A stretch of 64,000 nt of DNA from Plumapathes pennacea (GCA_964036295.1 OZ038463.1:31759295-31823294), one strand, 5' to 3'; counted from the stretch's first letter, positions 24,701 to 36,500 are shown. A program made the numbers and translations. The notes: generated by a model from the sequence alone, not told the origin.

Positions 24701-27700
24701 AGAAGGATACAATGGAAACATCAGCGTTACAACTTCAGGTTACACCTGCCAGTCATGGAAGAGCCAGTTTCCGCACCAACACCCAATAAACGTGTCAATG
24801 TATCCTGAGCTGGCATCGTCAAACGCCTCGAATTTATGTCGAAATCCAGGGGGACTTGGGACAGAAGGTCCATGGTGCTTCACGACAAATCCGAATGTCA
24901 CTTGGGGATACTGCGCTGTGGAAAAATGTCCAAAGCGAGGTAGGGGGGATATTATACGACGCATGCTGGCAAACAGTGCAAACAGCGTCAAATTTATTAT
25001 TGGAGGTCGACATGAAACTGCATAACAAAAAATAAAATTAAGAAGGGCATTCTGGTATCTTTATATTTTCTCTTAGCATAGTTCGCATTTTTTTCATGTG
25101 TAACATCGTGAAAGCTGAGGTTCAGGAATGGTCTACACAATCATGTTAGTGAGACTTTGTTATGTTTTACGCAGGCCCAAGTCGTGCACCAAGACAAGTC
25201 AAAGCATGGAATACCAGTTCGACAAGTATCCAACTAACCTGGGAAGAAATCCCACAAAAATATCGCCATGGGGTTCTTACAGAATATCACGTGACTTGTA
25301 GGACGGTTAACAGTTTAGAATGGTTCTTTACTCGGGTACATTCCACTTCCAACGCTGGTAATTTGTCTGGACTCGAGAGTGGTACTACTTACAAGTGCCA
25401 TGTCAGGGGCGTTAATAATTTTGGAAATGGAACTTGGAGTGACTTCGTAAATGTGTCAACCATTGAACTGAATGGTAAGTATTTACCGGCCTTTATTAAG
25501 TCGGGTGAAGTATTTACGTTTGGAGAGAATGGCAGGCTTGGATCAATGCGGACCACACACTAATTGTATTGGTAATTATATAAAAGTTATTTTTGATGAT
25601 TGCTGTTAATCGTGTTTCTTCTGCCCCAATTATCTTTTGGTAAAATAAAGTTTTTGCAACAGTTTCCACTAAATGTGGAAGATTAAATCGTTATACACGT
25701 AACTTGCGATAGATAGGTAGTTGCGGATTGCTTTCAAAACTTTTTTTCTTAGCTAAATTTAACTGTTTATTTGTACAGATTTAATAAAATACATGTGTTT
25801 TGAAAAGGCCAGTCCTTTCCGAATTGGTCGACAAAGTTGGTACTTATTTTTGTTTTGTTTTGTTTCACAAATAAAATTGAAAAATGGATGGTTATTCTTC
25901 TTCTACTTCACGAGTCAAAATCGTTTTAAAAGTTAAAATGTATAACTCTAAATCGACATTAAAACCGAAAGCAATCATAATGATCAAATTTCCAATTGAA
26001 AATACAAAGACCTGTTGAAATGTGAATTAAGTATATGCTGGGCTATGAATGTGATAAACACTTCGTAAACATAATCCATGTGCTCATTTAATTTCTTTTA
26101 TTTGTCTGCAGAAGAAATTATCACTACTGACATAGTAAATACTGCAAGTGAAGAATCATGGATAAAAACAGGTTGGATACGTGTACAGTCAACCTTATTA
26201 ATGATATCCCTATAAGTCAGACGCCTCTCTAAGACGGACACTTGGTAGTAACCGCTCCTGCCATTATTTTATTCATGAGTCATTTTTTATAAGTGAACTT
26301 GTTTTTAGACGTACACCTCTATAAAACGGACACTTGGTAGTAACCGTCCCCGCATCTTTAAGGTCTCGACAAAAGTTCTTGCGTCCCTCAAAAATATTCT
26401 GGGAAAAAATCATTGTAGCGCTGCTGTTTAAGATATATACACGTGTTATACATTGTTGTAAAGCCGGTCTGAGACTGAAGAATGCAGATCTGCTATTAAA
26501 TTTTTCATACACGTTTAAGATGGCGTGCGGTCTAGATCAAAGAGACAAAAGATTTCCGCTAAAAATTAGGCTTTTCGGGAACTAAAACTTTGAGTGATTT
26601 GGTCAATATAGCTGAAATTGTCGTGAGGTGTATGTAGAAGTCGAGCTTTTCTCAAATACCTTGTTATCGAGCTTTAATATTTTGTTTCGTTCTTGTTTTA
26701 TTGAACAGTTTGCATAAAAAAAAAACGGGTTCCAAAAAGCTCCCTCCAAATTAAAAGAGAATAAAATCCTTAAAACAAAACGAATCAAAATTCGCTGACA
26801 CTGTATTTTAGTCAATTTCATTGAGTATCGGAAAAGTTATTTTAGTGTTTTTGAATCTTCCGACAAAAGTTTCGAGTCACGTTTCCGAGACAGTCAATTT
26901 TTAAATCGTACTCCACCTCAATGTGCTTAAAAATGATAACATCAGATTTACATTTTAAAGTCCAAGACATTTACAACGATATATATAGTACTTGTATGTA
27001 CGTTACATTGTAACGCTACAATAATATTTTCCGAGAGGGACTCGCAAATCTTTATTGAGACTTTAAAATGGACAGTCGGAGCTGGTCCCAAATGTTCAAT
27101 GTTACTTTAAAGGGAGTTGATTGTATAACTTAGAATGCTCTCAAACATGAAATATTTCCCGTTGGCAAAAGAACAGGTACTTTATCTACCTCATTCATAC
27201 TGAACACTATCATACGAGAAGAGTTGTTTTCCGATGACCATCAAAAATAATCGTTGAAACAATTTGGTTTTTGCAAATATAGCGATAAGGCTGCAATCAG
27301 TTCAGTACACATTTTTACCACAGGTCAATAGTTTTTTGGCTCTCTGATTGGTCGATTTACTGTGGTAAATAAAAGTCCAGACAACGATGCTGACGCCAGC
27401 ATGTCAAGCTTTGCAACGTAATACAACAAAACTATAATATATATTTCTAAGTATTGTAGTAAAAGCAAATTTCCACTGGTTTGCTTTAACGTGGACTCTT
27501 ATATACCACAATTTACTTTATCACATGGTCAAAAAGTTGTAGACTCACGAGACGCTTAGCCAAGTCCACACCACGGTAAACCAGTGGAAATTTGTTATTT
27601 TACCACAACACACTAGTTTCTCGCTCTCTGATTGGTTGATTTACCGTGGTAAATAAGAGTCCAGACAACGATGCCGACGCCAGCATGTCACGTTTTGCAG

Positions 27701-29286
27701 CCAAATACAACGAAAGTTTCCTGTATATTTCTAAATGTTGTAGTAAAAAACAAATTTCCACTGGTTTGCCGTGGTGTGGACTTTTATTTACCACGATTTA
27801 CGTCATCACATGGTCAAAATTAGTTGCGGGCTCACTCGGCGAAGCGCCTCGTGAGTCCACAACATTTTGACCATGTGATGACGTAAATCGTGGTAAATAA
27901 GAGTCCACATCACGGCAAACCAGTGGAAATTTATTTATTTAATTTAATTTAATTTAATTTTTTCACAGCTGGACTGGGAATAATAGTGGGATGTGTTGCA
28001 GCCGCTATTCTTGGAGGCATTGCTTTAATAGCATACTATCGTCATCGAAAAAATGGAGCAGAAAAACGTGAGTTACATCCATTAACTGCTTATAGTAGTC
28101 CTGACGTCGTTTCCGTTGCCCAGCATTCATCGTATTTAATCAAGTTGATATTTTACATTATAAAATAACTATGATACTACGCGCGCCCTGCTTGGCTAAA
28201 TAACCGTGTTAGATGAGAGTATATTACACACTGACGCGATACGCGATGTTTTTTACTTGACTAATTATTTTATAAAAGAAATATACAACGTGTTCCCGTG
28301 TAGTATAGCCTCATCTAAACACTTGGGAAGTTGGGAGAACACTCGAGTAGTGCCGGAAACCACTCAGAGGCCTCGTGGTTTCCTTACGCTACTCTCGTGT
28401 TCTCCCAACTTCCCGCGTGTTTAGATGAGGCTATATTACACGATGACGCGTTATATATTTCTTAAATTTAATTAAAAAATAAATAAAATTATTAAATTAT
28501 TAAACTATTTAACTAACTTTTTGTTGAGTATGACATGAATCTGCAGTTATACTTTTCCTTGGTATATCCTGTATGGCGAGTCAAAACATATTTGTAATGG
28601 TGTTTGGAAGTCTCTTACAAATAGTCGAACATGCCTTCACTGATTCATCTTGTCCAGCGGTTATTGGTGAATTCGTACAGCAGCGCTTCTTATAATTTGA
28701 TCAAATTCTGCAGGATTTAAGGGTCTCATATACATGTTTACATTAGAACAGTATTGTACAACTACATATGTCACGTAATTTCTGCACAGTGATTTGTAAA
28801 CAAGGATTTCTTTGCAAACATTCATCGGTTTGACCTGAAAATCACTGCGGAAAGTTGACATGCATAGTTCTGTTCAATAATTATGGCTTTTGCATTTGAT
28901 CACAGTCTATAAGTTGTAGGGACCCTATCCATGAACCCATGGGACTGACACGGCATTACTAAATGCGACTAATAAAAAATCCACAATTGACGTTTTTGCA
29001 CAGCGATTTCCAGGTGGAATTGATGAACATTTGACCTGAAATCATTGTGCAGGGCTGACATGCATGATCCTGTGCAATAATTATAGCTTTTACATCATTA
29101 ATATAATCAAATGCAATTTATTTCATGTTTTCAGAGATTAGACCTGCAGTGGCTCCTTATGTAGTCACTCACATAAACGAAGTTTTTGAACCCTTCTATG
29201 AAGAAATAAATGAAAAGGCAATTCATCGATTCAAGTCTAGATACGTGAACTTGAAAAGCCACCACTTGCCACCATGTGACTCCTGA
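15688..29286 (+). CDS. Gene 2: CRD-kringle-FN3 receptor with damaged ends
   Basis: Exons: signal remnant about 15688-15727, then 21263-21308, 22566-23122, 23886-23912, 24682-24939, 25175-25474, 26112-26171, 27969-28067 and a truncated tail 29135-29286. From exon 2 the frame stays open for about 499 codons to TGA. CRD, micro-exon, kringle, FN3, stalk and TM are intact. The signal exon has lost its ATG, because the sequence changes just upstream where the Mutator-like element ends. The tail stops after ~50 residues, keeping FYEEI and RYVNL but losing LYENL and YPVYDVL. It may be a pseudogene, or a decoy-like form if a new start exon exists. Confidence 0.7.
18680..19264 (-). other. Repeat-encoded open frame of 194 codons, unknown
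   Basis: The frame is open on the minus strand but spans two copies (18850-18965 and 19100-19215) of a ~115-bp repeat containing GCAATGTTC..AGGAAGTG and GAAGTGAAGTCAAA. This gives two similar peptide blocks. A third piece lies inverted at 17525-17600. I do not recognise a domain. It is more likely a repeat than a gene. Confidence 0.25.
19640..20060 (+). repeat. Conserved block upstream of exon 2, gene 2
   Basis: It matches 42470-42900 (gene 3) and, more loosely, 57430-57660 (gene 4). It includes AAAATGGCGGCGTTGCGGCC, reminiscent of promoter or initiator elements of ATGGCGGC type, followed by a 14-codon open frame (MAALRP..VC) in genes 2 and 3. It may be an internal promoter or part of the duplicated intron. 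Confidence 0.45.
20067..21203. repeat. Insertion in intron 1 of gene 2 with a foldback end
   Basis: Gene 3 lacks this sequence: it reads straight from the CCCTTCCGTTTTC region to CTTGTTTGTTGACCAG. The insert starts with a small hairpin (ACCGTGGTTTGCCAGAG, ATAAACCACGCTTACGTCA) and ends with the large hairpin listed next. No transposase is seen. Confidence 0.5.
21013..21197. repeat. Large foldback hairpin
   Basis: The arm AAATAAACCAGCTTCAAGCG and on is repeated in inverse ending CTGAAGCTGGTTTATTTG. Arms are about 85 bp around a short loop (CTCGCCTTCGGCTCG). It contains GAGCACTCAAGAAGTG, the signature that recurs in other hairpins of the window. Confidence 0.85.
21263..21308 (+). CDS. Gene 2 exon 2 (Cys-containing linker)
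   Basis: This 46-nt exon lies between TCTTTTTATTAG and GTAAGAGG, entered in phase 1 and left in phase 2. It reads QTVSQTATGCGHGTK and joins the signal exon to the CRD exon. The phase match at both ends is what identifies it. Confidence 0.72.
22566..23122 (+). CDS. Gene 2 Frizzled-like CRD exon
   Basis: This 557-nt exon (acceptor AAATCAG, donor CCAAG|GTACGA) encodes the whole CRD. Visible parts are CVPYTQKF, GYCQKVLGNRMVYGTA, RCVKLVD, YCHAYFPQC, PVCREACERM and VCKEVF, followed by LNCTTMPTQNLS. The Cys pattern and the W..LNC..MP end fit the fz family, nearest to ROR-type CRDs. The frame has no stop. Confidence 0.88.
23150..23455 (+). repeat. MITE-like repeat in the post-CRD intron, gene 2
   Basis: It has the same start (GGGAGGGGGTACTTC) and end (AGGAGTACCCCCCTCCCC) as in gene 1, at the same distance from the CRD donor. 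Confidence 0.7.
23886..23912 (+). CDS. Gene 2 micro-exon (27 nt)
   Basis: It encodes DQLDKLTST between ACAACAG and GTAACG, phase 1 on both sides. Confidence 0.75.
24682..24939 (+). CDS. Gene 2 kringle exon
   Basis: This 258-nt exon gives a complete kringle with six Cys: CYFGIGEGYNG, TCQSW, LCRNPGG, GPWCFTT, YCAVEKCP. The acceptor is CTTTTCATAG and the donor CGAG|GTAGGG. Confidence 0.9.
25175..25474 (+). CDS. Gene 2 fibronectin type III exon
   Basis: This 300-nt exon is nearly identical to the FN3 exon of gene 3 (PSRAPRQVKAW, SIQLTWEEIPQKYRHG) and intact. One difference from the other copies is TTYKCHVRG in place of YNCRVRG. Confidence 0.9.
26112..26171 (+). CDS. Gene 2 stalk exon
   Basis: This 60-nt exon (TTTGTCTGCAG / GTTGGATA) encodes EEIITTDIVNTASEESWIKT, acidic and Thr-rich. 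Confidence 0.78.
26186..27125. mobile_element. Pogo-like non-autonomous element in gene 2, ~940 bp
   Basis: The left end is ACAGTCAACCTTATTAATG after GT, and the right end is the inverse TAAAGGGAGTTGATTGTA. TA flanks both. It contains GACGGACACTTGGTAGTAACC units. Related sequence occurs in genes 1, 3 and 4 at the same intron position, so it inserted before the array expanded. Confidence 0.6.
27300..27930. repeat. Nested foldback repeats upstream of the gene 2 TM exon
   Basis: CAAATTTCCACTGGTTTGC and its inverse, and TTTACCGTGGTAAATAAGAG, recur several times in both orientations. The inner part (27775-27909) is a near-perfect hairpin: GATTTACGTCATCACATGG pairs with CCATGTGATGACGTAAATC around CGAAGCGCCTCG. 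No ORF is called. Confidence 0.75.
27969..28067 (+). CDS. Gene 2 transmembrane exon
   Basis: It encodes AGLGIIVGCVAAAILGGIAL then IAYYRHRKNG, a TM helix with basic stop-transfer. The acceptor is TTTTTCACAG and the donor AAAC|GTGAGT. It is phase 1 on both sides. Confidence 0.88.
28190..28465. repeat. Foldback element with TTAGATGAGGCTATATT arms
   Basis: The arms, about 28306-28350 (TAGCCTCATCTAAACACTTG) and about 28391-28436, are inverted copies. They carry GAACACTCGAGTAG and CTACTCTCGTGTTC near the loop. A second, almost identical copy lies at 63.70-63.91 kb in gene 4. Confidence 0.85.
29135..29286 (+). CDS. Gene 2 truncated tail exon
   Basis: After acceptor TGTTTTCAG it reads IRPAVAPYVVTHINEVFEP, FYEEINEKAIHRF and RYVNLK as in genes 1 and 3. 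Homology then stops at about 29262, and foreign codons lead to TGA at 29284. The LYENL and YPVYDVL motifs and all of the C-terminal half are gone. Confidence 0.8.
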
Positions 29287-29850
29287 CCGGTTCCTTTTTT
29301 ATCATTATATAATGAAGAAGGAACCTTGAAACCATCATTCTTAACATAATATAATTCACTTTTGACACAATTGAAGCTCAGACTTGTACGGATACTTTGT
29401 AGAATGATACTTTGTACGCTGCCGAAGAGAGGTTTCCGGTTTCCGGTTCCCGGTTCCTGTTCCGGTACACTAGGCAGTCATGTGACTCTTTGCGGTTTGC
29501 GGGCTGCTGTGACCTAAGAAACACGTCCTGTTTGCTGAAGGAAGCAAATTCTGAAATAACTGGAGCTTTTACAGTATTTGACTTACCTAAGGATTACTTT
29601 CTAGTGTTGAAAGTGTAACAGAAATATGGCAGACTTGACGTGTGACTTTTCCAGTTTAAGGTTTGAGTGTTGCTGAATACGGCAATCTTAAAACTCTCTA
29701 TTATTCGGTACATACGGAGTCAAACTGATGCAAGGACTCGGTTTCAAAGACTATAGCAATAAATACACTATACGGAATGGCTTTGGCTTCGCTTCTATGG
29801 CTGTGCGGCTATCATTTTTGCACGATGTTATTTATCTTTGCGGCATCCAT
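29287..29850 (+). other. 3' flank of gene 2, shared with 10.79-12.26 kb
   Basis: No gene is seen. It parallels the flank of the 9.86-kb relic but lacks the pogo-like and Mutator-like insertions. Confidence 0.5.
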
Positions 29851-29854
29851 TGCC

Positions 29855-30220
29855 CGGGGGCGGGGGTACTCCCCATATATAAGCCATATAGGTATGTGCC
29901 GCCCCAAAGAGTATCGTTTTCAAGCATATTTAGTTTGAAATAGGGTATCGATTTTGCCTTTTGGTCTGAAATAGGGGATTGATTTTGTCTTTTTGGTCTT
30001 GGGTATGAGTTTAACAGAAATATGTCGCCGCGGACATTGCACGGCAAATGGAAGAAAACACAGGACGAACAAAAAATCTCTAAAATAATGTCTGAAATAG
30101 GGTATAAATTTTGAAGTCAAGTCTGAAATAGGGTATACAATTTTGAAGTCAGGTCTGAAATAGGGTATAGAAAATCAGGTATTTTGGTCTGAAATAGGGT
30201 AAGGGTTTTCAGGGCGGCAC

Positions 30221-30260
<40 letters not shown>
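29855..30260 (-). repeat. MITE-like repeat, inverted, with poly-C end
   Basis: It is the reverse orientation of the ACCCTATTTCAGACC block (GGTCTGAAATAGGGTA occurs repeatedly). It is bounded by GGCGGGGGTACTCCCC on the left and a run of about 35 C on the right, where the assembly length is unreliable. Confidence 0.7.
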
Positions 30261-30266
<6 letters not shown>

Positions 30267-30464
30267 ATTATAATGAGTGGACCCCTCGTAGTCCTAATCC
30301 GTAATCAATACCGGAAACAAAACAAAATTCTTTACGCATCCTCTTTACGTATTTCAAATAATTTTTCCCAAATATGGGCATATCCGGGGCTATATCATCC
30401 GGTTTTTTAATAGAGCTCCGTCATAATCGAACGCCAACAAGAAGAAATACTGTTGAGAACCGAC

Positions 30465-30476
30465 ATGGCAATCTGA
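30465..30476 (+). promoter_or_regulatory. Conserved four-codon uORF of gene 3
   Basis: ATGGCAATCTGA (Met-Ala-Ile-stop) ends 10 nt before the main ATG. Gene 4 has ATGGCGATCTGA at the matching place. A role in start choice is inferred, not shown. Confidence 0.5.
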
Positions 30477-30486
30477 CTGAAAGGAT

Positions 30487-30550
30487 ATGATTGGATTCTG
30501 TGGTTGGTCTGTTTTGTTCATCTCTGGTCTCCTGTACGCTGTACAGAAAG
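30487..30550 (+). CDS. Gene 3 signal-peptide exon
   Basis: MIGFCGWSVLFISGLLYAVQ is a short N-region with a hydrophobic core. The exon ends AAAG|GTACG in phase 1 and joins exon 2 as ..QKA HTVSQ. This ATG was chosen because gene 4 has the same start and context. Confidence 0.78.
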
Positions 30551-33500
30551 GTACGTTACAAACAAACTGCGACGCTGCAGCTGCGATACGTGATTATTTC
30601 AATAATTGATAGACGGTCAAATAAGACAAAAGGAAACAAAATGTTCAAATCCTTGGTCATGCTTTCCGTTCTACGGTTTGGATGACACAGATGATTATAT
30701 GTTTCCCACAGACCTCTTTCATATACTAAGCGCTGGCTGAAGCTAATGATCGATATTAAAGACACCCATAACGTTTGAAAGTGCAACTTCAAATCTTGTG
30801 CTCAGTTTGATTGAATCTATCACTGAGGCTAAGAACATGTATCCTTCGATAGTGCTATTTCTTATCTCGTTCAGCACTGATGTGACAGTGATTTTATTAA
30901 GCTATGTGTAACTTCACAAGTTCAACTCAAAGCTATGTATAAAGTACATGCCTCTACATGCCTCATTATAATTTTGGGTGGGGGTGTGCCACCCGGTCCT
31001 AAAAACTCTTACCCTTTTGCAGACCAAAATACCTGATTTTCTATACCATATTTCAGACCTGACTCCAAAAATGTATACCCTATATCAGACCTGACTCCAA
31101 AAAGGTATCAGGAGACGTTCGTGACATGCTCGAGGTAAAACTGCAATAGCGCGCGTTGAATACAAGTAAACTCCACGAACCTAGTGTCTTCTTGTAGCTT
31201 AAGGTGTTAGGACTGGCTCAGGGTCAAAAAATTAACTGCCCATATTACTTAACTACATTGATTATTATTATCATAAAGGATTAAATACGAAAGATGAAGA
31301 CTATCTGATCACCAGATTCTAGATATCTGCCGTTGAAGTTGGTTGCTACGTGTGCTATTTTTATATGCCATGCTGGAGCCAACGGAAATTATGGTCAGTG
31401 GCACTCTCTGGGCATGCGTGGTGGCGTGTTTTCAGTGACGAACACGATATGTGTCCTCGATCATTCGTGTGATACGCGTGTCCACTAAAACAGTGTGGCT
31501 TTCGCCAGCTGAGGCCTTTCCCTACTGCTCCTCTTTCCATCCTCGCTTTGTGAGCTCTTCGCTGGAAATACAAAGAGCATGATCCTTCGCCAGATCCACG
31601 AAATTCATGCGCGGTTGAAGACCTTTGTTTGACATGCTCATATGAAGCTGAAGCATGTACATGATCGCCGCTAGACTAAGTACGTATTCAGAAATAGTAG
31701 CGATCATATAGAAATGTAGCAAGCAGCGACCCTGGCGCTCCTTACGGTCAGAGCAAAGGGAAACCGGCCAAGTGTCGGGAAAAAAAAAGTTGAAACTGTG
31801 TTCTTACTGTTCGGCGCATGTTTTTAATCAGAATTCGTTTAGTTTTCCATCACGGTATTAAAGCTGGAAGGTCGTTTTCATATTTTGAAGCCTGCCGAGA
31901 ATGTGAAGCATCTCTTTTATCTATTCAAGAACTAAATGTGTCCATTGTTGCGGGGGCAAAGGTTATTTCATGATGAACTTCATGCGACTTTAACAACGCG
32001 GCCCCCTGCCGATGTTCCCGATTTCAAATCGGGAACATCGGCAGGGAGTCGAATTTGAGACGCGCAACTAACTTTCAGAAGTTATCACTCTTAGTGTGAA
32101 GAGTTCTGCGAGGTGATTAGATGAGCGACGGGGCCTTGTTGCTCGCGGGGGCCTGGGGCCCACGAGAGCTTAAAAATGGGAATTTTTATTTATTTTTTTT
32201 CCTTTTTGTGGGTCGAGGATCAGCACACGGTGATTGGTTCATATCATCACGTGCTGGGCGATGACGTAATTGACTTCGCTAAACAACTCGAGATGTGGCC
32301 AGTGAATTGCTCGTTACTTGTGTGTAAAAGTTAACTGCATCCCATCCAAACTCAACACCATTTGGCTCTGTGGAATAGGCACGGATAAACTGGATTTTCG
32401 GGAATGATTTTGGCTCGCGTACACCGCGGAAGCTTTGAGAATAGCCGTAAACAAATATTTGATGGTACCGCTGTCGCCGATAAATATTTAGTCCCGACGA
32501 AACTTTCTGTGGCGACACGAAATACTTTTGGGAAGATAACAGGGCGAAAGCAGAAACCAAAGCTACGGTGAGCTTTAGCCGTAAAACAATGACGCTTTAT
32601 GCTTTACTCTGTACATGACATCTGTTGCCTCATAAAATTCTTCTGCGTATCGTACATTGCCTGTTGAAGTGTTTCTTTCATTCGATCATGTAGCCTTTGT
32701 TTCGCAATGGTCAGTGAATACCAGAAATGAAAAATACACCGAAATAATTCTGAGGATTGAGTTTGCAGTCACAAATGACTGAACACACTGTGAACAAAAG
32801 CGCAATAATATTGTAAACATCTCTCGTGTGACATTCCTCGCTTTCAATTTTATATTTGTTACAGAGCACGAATACTCGAAAGCCTGATAGAAAGAAACGT
32901 ATTGAGTTAATAAAAGAAAACATATAAGTAGTGAAGCGAAAAAGTAAACTGCATCCCATTCAAATTCAACGCCATTTGGCTCTGTGGAATAGGCACGGAT
33001 AAACTGGATTTTAGGAAAAGATTTTGGCTCGCGTTCACCGCACAAGCTTTGAGAATAGCCGTAAACAAATGTTTGATGGTACTTCTGGGGTATTGCAAAT
33101 ATCTCTGTCGCCGATAAGTATTTAGTCCCGACGAAACTTTCTGTGGCGACACGAAATACTTTTGGGAAGATAACAGGGCGAAAACAGAAACCAAAGCTAC
33201 GGTGAGCTTTAGCCGTAAAACAATGACGCTTTATGCTTTACTCTGTACATGACATCTGTTGCCTCATAAAATTCTTCTGCGTATCGTACATTGCCTGTTG
33301 AAGTGTTTCTTTCATTCGATCATGTAGTCTTTGTTTCGCAATGTTCATTAAATACCAGAAATGAAAAATACACCGAAATAATTCTGAGGATTGAGTTTGC
33401 AGTCACAAATGGACTGAACACACTGTGAACAAAAGCGCAATAATATTGTAAACATCTCTCGTGTGACATTCCTCGCTTTCAATTTTATATTTGCTACAGA

Positions 33501-36500
33501 GCACGAATACTCGAAAGCCTGATAGAAAGAAACGTATTGAGTTAAGAAAAGAAAACACATAAGTAGTGAAGCGAAGGCTGGATTAATCGTGGCCTCTGAT
33601 TAGAAATATGAGTCAAGGTCAAACTGTCAAAATCGATTGTGCATAAAAAGATATGTCACGCATTCTCAAGATGCAGGGTCGCTCAACCTTTAAGAAGCAA
33701 GTGTATGAGTGTTGTAATAATAATTTTTAGTTTAATCAAGGTGTCAAAAGAGCAAGGTGTCAAAAGCCAAGTTCTCTATACTGTGTGATATTTTTATGGT
33801 GAGAAATTGGAAGTCTCTCTTGGGAGTTCCGCTCTTGTCCCCTACTATCCATTTTATATTCTGGTCTCGACCCAACTCACGCCGCGAGCTCACTGGCAAG
33901 GTCAGTCTAGTTTTTAATTAAAACTGGCCGGAAGGCGTTTCTCTGTGGCATGTTTTTCACCGACTTTGTAAAAACTCGTGTAATACGCAATCGAACAGCA
34001 TGTTCAAATTAAAACCACGTTCTTAAATGCAGGCTCACTAGAAAGACTTTTGCTCAGATCTTCTAATGCTTAACCCTATTCTCTCTTGGGCATGTGGCCG
34101 ACAGTTCTGGCCGTGTAAGGACAGCCGCGCATCACACGAAGAGTACACAAGAATGAAACTTTATTGCTACTACCTCGGACAACTTGCCGTCGTCGACTCG
34201 TCCTTCTTTACAATAATACTAAATAACAATAACAGATATTTCGTCAGAGTAAGTATCAAAAGTAAAGAACAAAAAGTATAAGCCGAAATAGACGAAATTA
34301 CTGGAACGCCAAACTGGAATTCGGTCGTGAAAAAACCGCCGTAATATAGCTAGCGCAGCTATTCGACGCAATTTAGGAAAACTCCAATAGAATTACTGGC
34401 TAAATGTATTCGGTAAGAAAGCGAGCAAGTTCATCGACAGTTGGCCTGTCGTCTGGATTTTCTTTATTTGCCTGGAAAACTAGACATTCCTCTGCTGTTT
34501 CGAGGTGTCCAATTGATTTTAAACACAGATTGTTATAAAAACAAATTCTATCTGAAAAAGATCAAAAACTTCTTATTTTAGTACCCGGTGAAGCATCAAG
34601 AAACAATATAATGTTTCGCAGAGTCACAGCCTTTCAGCCAAGTTCCTCTGCTGCTTCAAGGCGTCCAATTGATTAAACATACAATTCAGTGTTATGAAAA
34701 CGAATTCTATCTGAAAAATATCAAACGCTTTTTAGTACCCAATGAAGCATCAAGAAACAAAAATATGTTTCACAGAGTCACAGCCTTTCAGCCAAGTTCC
34801 TCTGCTGCTTCGAGGTGTCCAATTGGTTGGACATACATCTGTTATGGAAACAAATTTATCTGAAAAACATCAAACGCTTTTTAGTACCTAATGAAGCATC
34901 AAGAAACAAAAATATGTTTCACAGAGTCACAGCCTTTCAGCCAAGTTCCTCTGTTGCTTCAAGGTGTCCAATTGATTAAACATACAATTGTTATGAAAAC
35001 GAATTCTATCTGAAAAAAAAAGAAATCAAACGCTTTTTAGTGCCCAATGAAGCATCAAGAAACAAAAATATGTTACGCAGAGTCACAGCCTTTCAGCCAA
35101 GCTCCTCTGCTGCTTCAAGGTGTTCATTTGATTGAACACACAATTGTTATGAAAAAACCTTTTTATCTGAAAAACATCAAACGCTTTTTAGTACCTAATG
35201 AAGCATCAAGAAACAAAAATATGTTTCACAGAGTCACAGCCTTTCAGCCAAGTTCCTCTGCTGCTTCAAGGTGTCCAATTGATTGAACATGCAATTGTTA
35301 TGAAAACGAATTCTATCTGAAAAAAAAAAAAATCAAACGCTTTTTAGTGCCCAATGAAGCATCAAGAAACAAAAATATGTTTCGCAGAGTCACAGCCTTT
35401 CAGCCAAGTTCCTCTGCTGCTTCAAGGTGTTCATTTGATTGAACATACAATTGTTATGAAAAAACTTTTTATCTGAAAAACATCAAACGCTTTTTAGTAC
35501 CTACTGAAGCATCAAGAAACAAAAATATGTTTCACAGAGTCACAGCCTTTCAGCCAAGTTCCTCTGCTGCTTCAAGGTGTCCAATTGATTTACACAGTCA
35601 CTTGTCATGAAACCCTTGCTACGGTGCAATTTTCTATATCTGGTTAATAAACTACAAAGGTACAGAAATTAATGCAAGAGACTGGTTTTACAAAATATTT
35701 AAAGAAAGGTGACAGAGTATGATATATGTAGGAAAGACACTATGCAAGATCAGGAGCACAGTTTGAATGGCATGACTGAGAGTACATCTGTGCAATGTCG
35801 GAACAACATTTTTAGGGTTGGGGTCAATTCAGGGCAGTTAATATGATGAAAATTCAGTTACAAGATGTTGAGCAAGCGAAACAGAAGAAAACGGCTCAAA
35901 TATAAATACTGCGTAAAGTCAAAGAATCTTGCTCACCCAGGTCTGTCCAGCATTGAAAGCTTTAGCACATTTTGTCAAGCTGCGAGATTGAATTCCACAG
36001 GGCGCTGGTGCCTCTTTGCTGCTGTCTCTGCGATTATGCCTCGTTTTATTCACCAGCGTAAGGCGAAATTGTGTCAATTGCAAGAAGTAAATCCAGATCC
36101 TCCACGGCGGACAGCAGCTCCTTCGATCGATCAGTTCACAAAAATGGCGCGAACATCGCCATCTCATTCCCGCGCTTCGACAAACAAACTCATTGCGCGA
36201 TAGAACGGATCGGAACTTTATGAGGGAAAAATCGTCCATTTCCAGTTTTCTCTTTCTCGATGAGTGTGCCAAAGTCCCAAAAGATGTCGCCACAAGCACT
36301 GTGTCTCTGAATTTCTTTTTGTGACGAGCCGAACAGGCCGATCAGGCTTCGAAGTCTGTTTCCATAAAATCGAAAAGAAATGCACAAAGTTTTCGCTGCG
36401 AGTGACACTGCGAGATTTAACGGCATCGAGAGTTTGACCAAAAACGAACAGCATCACTACTTTCATGGAGAGATTGAACGGAGCGACAACACTTCGATCT

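Noticed and set aside
32004-32046. Rho-independent terminator
   Set aside because: The stem is perfect, but it has no T tail and the genome is eukaryotic.
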